A DNA stretch of 6,845 bases from Desulfovibrionales bacterium GWA2_65_9 (GTDB lineage: Bacteria; Desulfobacterota; Desulfovibrionia; Desulfovibrionales; Desulfovibrionaceae): NCBI GenBank assembly GCA_001799475.1, contig MGTN01000177.1:1-6845 (forward strand), written 5' to 3'. Both the position numbers and the translations under genes were made by a program. The notes below the pieces were generated by a model that saw only the letters and a program-made list of their open reading frames with translations, was not told the origin of the DNA and made no database searches. Positions 5,636-6,845 of the stretch are shown here, one piece after another (the first letter of the stretch is position 1; every line of letters begins with the position of its first letter).

Positions 5636-6295
5636 GTGAGCAAAAATCTGCTTGAGCGATTTCAGGGAGCATGCACGGAGAAGGAACCCGAAGCCCAAAT
5701 CCAGGATTCCGGTCCGGAGAAACAGGGGGGCCTGAGCCGCAGAACCATGCTTCGGGTTTTGGGGTTTCAGGCTGTGGCCGGCGTGGTTGCCGCCACTGCC
5801 TTCGCCGCCCCCAAGAACTTCAACCCCAAGCACTACAACCGGCAGGTAACGCCTGACCAGCTGCCCAACAGCAGGGCCTGGATCACCACCAACCCAACGC
5901 AGTGCGTGGGCTGCCGCACCTGCGAGATCGTCTGCTCCCTGTCCCACGACGGGGCCTGCCAGCCGTCCTTGAGCCGCATCAACACCACCTACGACCCCAC
6001 GAAAACCCTCGTGTCCATCGCGGTCATGGCCAACGTCTGCCGCCAGTGCAACACGGCGGACTGCTTCCTGGCCTGTGAGCACGACGCCCTGACCATCGAC
6101 AAGAAGACCGGGGCGCGCGTCATCGACCCCAAGAAGTGCGTGGGCTGCGGCGCATGTTTCGAGGCCTGCCCCTGGGACATGATCGTGAAAAACGAGGAGG
6201 CTGAGAAGTACTCCAAGTGCGACTTGTGCGGCGGCGACCCCCAGTGCGTGAAGTACTGTCCGGCGGACGCCCTCACCTTCATACAGCTGACATAA
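5636..6295 (+). CDS. Tat-signal ferredoxin-type protein with four [4Fe-4S] clusters, AOR partner
   Basis: 219 residues from GTG 5636, chosen because AGGAGG (5625-5630) lies five bases upstream; the open frame extends further up but across the promoter. Sixteen cysteines in four groups fit four [4Fe-4S] clusters: C90/93/96/100, C135/138/143/147, C168/171/174/178 and C195/198/204/208, the arrangement of the DmsB/HybA/YdhX-type electron-transfer subunits. Residues 34-60 read SRRTMLR then a hydrophobic stretch ending AFAAP, a twin-arginine (Tat) signal preceded by an unusually long polar n-region of about 33 residues. It should pass electrons between the AOR-family enzyme encoded 24 bases downstream and an unseen partner such as a quinone or cytochrome subunit. 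A Tat signal implies export, whereas AOR enzymes are normally cytoplasmic and this one starts without a signal, so the location of the complex is open. Confidence 0.9.
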   Translation: MSKNLLERFQGACTEKEPEAQIQDSGPEKQGGLSRRTMLRVLGFQAVAGVVAATAFAAPKNFNPKHYNRQVTPDQLPNSRAWITTNPTQCVGCRTCEIVCSLSHDGACQPSLSRINTTYDPTKTLVSIAVMANVCRQCNTADCFLACEHDALTIDKKTGARVIDPKKCVGCGACFEACPWDMIVKNEEAEKYSKCDLCGGDPQCVKYCPADALTFIQLT

Positions 6296-6319
6296 CCATA
6301 TCAACGAGGAGCCGCAGAC

Positions 6320-6845
6320 ATGAATGGCTGGACCGGCACGATCCTGCGTGTCAACCTGAGCGACGGGAAGGTCTCCAAGGAACCAACGTCCAAATACATA
6401 AAGTATACTGGTGGGATAGGCTTCGGTCACAAGATCGTTTTCGACGAGGCTCCCACTGCCGATCCCTTCAGCCCCGACAACCGGCTGATCTTCGCCGTGG
6501 GGCCCATGACCGGAACGCTGGCACCTTCCTCTGGCCGCTCGGAGGTCATCGGCGTGTCTCCGCACGTGTACGCCCCAGGCTCCAAGCACTCGCTCATGAC
6601 CCGCAGCGGGTTCGGCGGCTACTTCGGCGCGGAGCTCAAGTTCGCGGGCTACGACGCCCTGATCATCCAGGGCAAGGCCCCCAGGCCTGTGTTTATCAGC
6701 ATCAACAATGACAAGATCATCATCGAGGACGCCGGCTTCATCTGGGGCAAGGACACCTTCGAAACCCAGGACGCCATCAAGGCCAAGCTGAAGGACGAGA
6801 AGGTCCAGATCGCCACCATCGGACCCTCGGGCGAGAAGCTGGTGC
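6320..6845 (+). CDS. Aldehyde:ferredoxin oxidoreductase (AOR) family tungsten/molybdenum enzyme, N-terminal part
   Basis: 175 codons are visible and the frame runs off the window; family members are about 600-700 residues. The start ATG 6320 has GAGGAG (6306-6311) eight bases upstream and lies 24 bases after the FeS gene, so the two form an operon. The N-terminal domain is unmistakable: MNGWTGTILRVNLSDGKV, GGIGFG (31-36), NRLIFAVGPMTGT (54-66), SGRSEV (71-76) and SGFGGYFGAELKFAGYDALI (96-115). This domain binds the bis-pterin tungsten or molybdenum cofactor. The family oxidises aldehydes to acids with ferredoxin, or acts on other carbonyl or aromatic compounds (WOR, BamB and YdhV types). The cysteine ligands of the [4Fe-4S] cluster and the active-site region lie beyond the window, so the subfamily and substrate cannot be assigned. 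There is no signal peptide. Confidence 0.93.
   Translation, partial: MNGWTGTILRVNLSDGKVSKEPTSKYIKYTGGIGFGHKIVFDEAPTADPFSPDNRLIFAVGPMTGTLAPSSGRSEVIGVSPHVYAPGSKHSLMTRSGFGGYFGAELKFAGYDALIIQGKAPRPVFISINNDKIIIEDAGFIWGKDTFETQDAIKAKLKDEKVQIATIGPSGEKLV

Larger units (their letters stand above)
5378..5640 (+). repeat. Duplicated sigma-54 control region, copy 2
   Basis: Partner of 3351-3609, with the same blocks in the same order. This copy ends in an intact ribosome binding site and start codon, so it is the fully functional-looking version and directly drives the FeS/AOR operon. Confidence 0.85.

Noticed and set aside
5378..5640. Molybdenum/tungsten cofactor riboswitch upstream of the AOR operon
   Set aside because: A cofactor riboswitch would make sense here, but most conserved blocks lie upstream of the predicted transcription start and form DNA palindromes; I could not fold the conserved structure of the known Moco RNA.
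5198..6589. Minus-strand open frame of 463 codons opposite the FeS and AOR genes
   Set aside because: It is the antisense shadow of GC-rich coding sequence: it crosses the promoter region and two well-supported genes, has no ribosome binding site and no recognisable domain.

Overview
The window looks like a piece of a GC-rich sulfate-reducing deltaproteobacterium of the Desulfovibrio type. This is inferred from strong G/C preference at third codon positions, a TauE/SafE anion exporter, a tungsten/molybdenum aldehyde:ferredoxin oxidoreductase (AOR) family gene and sigma-54 promoters; no species can be named from the sequence alone.

Left part (1-1742) reads as resident chromosome. It holds the 3' part of a TauE/SafE-family exporter, a perfect 12-bp hairpin terminator, a three-helix membrane protein of unknown function, a doubtful frame-broken small ORF, and a minus-strand terminator that belongs to a tRNA gene entering from the right. 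At 1743-1793 lies only the 3' part of an initiator tRNA (tRNA-fMet, minus strand). The 5' half is missing and is replaced by AT-rich sequence with paired heptamer repeats, followed by a tyrosine recombinase gene (2017-3192). This is the signature of one end of an integrative element inserted in tRNA-fMet; the element should extend rightward beyond the window.

Right part (1794-6845) is the element's cargo as far as it is visible: a MetA-pathway/SphA-like outer-membrane protein (3984-4877) with its own terminator, then an operon of a Tat-signal four-cluster [4Fe-4S] protein (5636-6295) and the N-terminal 175 codons of an AOR-family oxidoreductase (6320 to the window edge).

The most striking feature is a duplicated regulatory region of about 260 bp. 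One copy (3351-3609) lies upstream of the outer-membrane protein and the other (5378-5640) directly upstream of the FeS/AOR operon. Each has, in the same order and at near-identical spacing, two TCA-N3-TGACCC palindromes 32 bp apart, an identical 15-mer, an IHF-like site, a -24/-12 (sigma-54) promoter and a conserved early-leader motif. The simplest reading is one enhancer-binding activator, not in the window, switching on both an outer-membrane channel and an AOR-type oxidoreductase, so that the element carries a co-regulated uptake-plus-oxidation module. That functional link is inference; the shared promoter architecture is seen directly.
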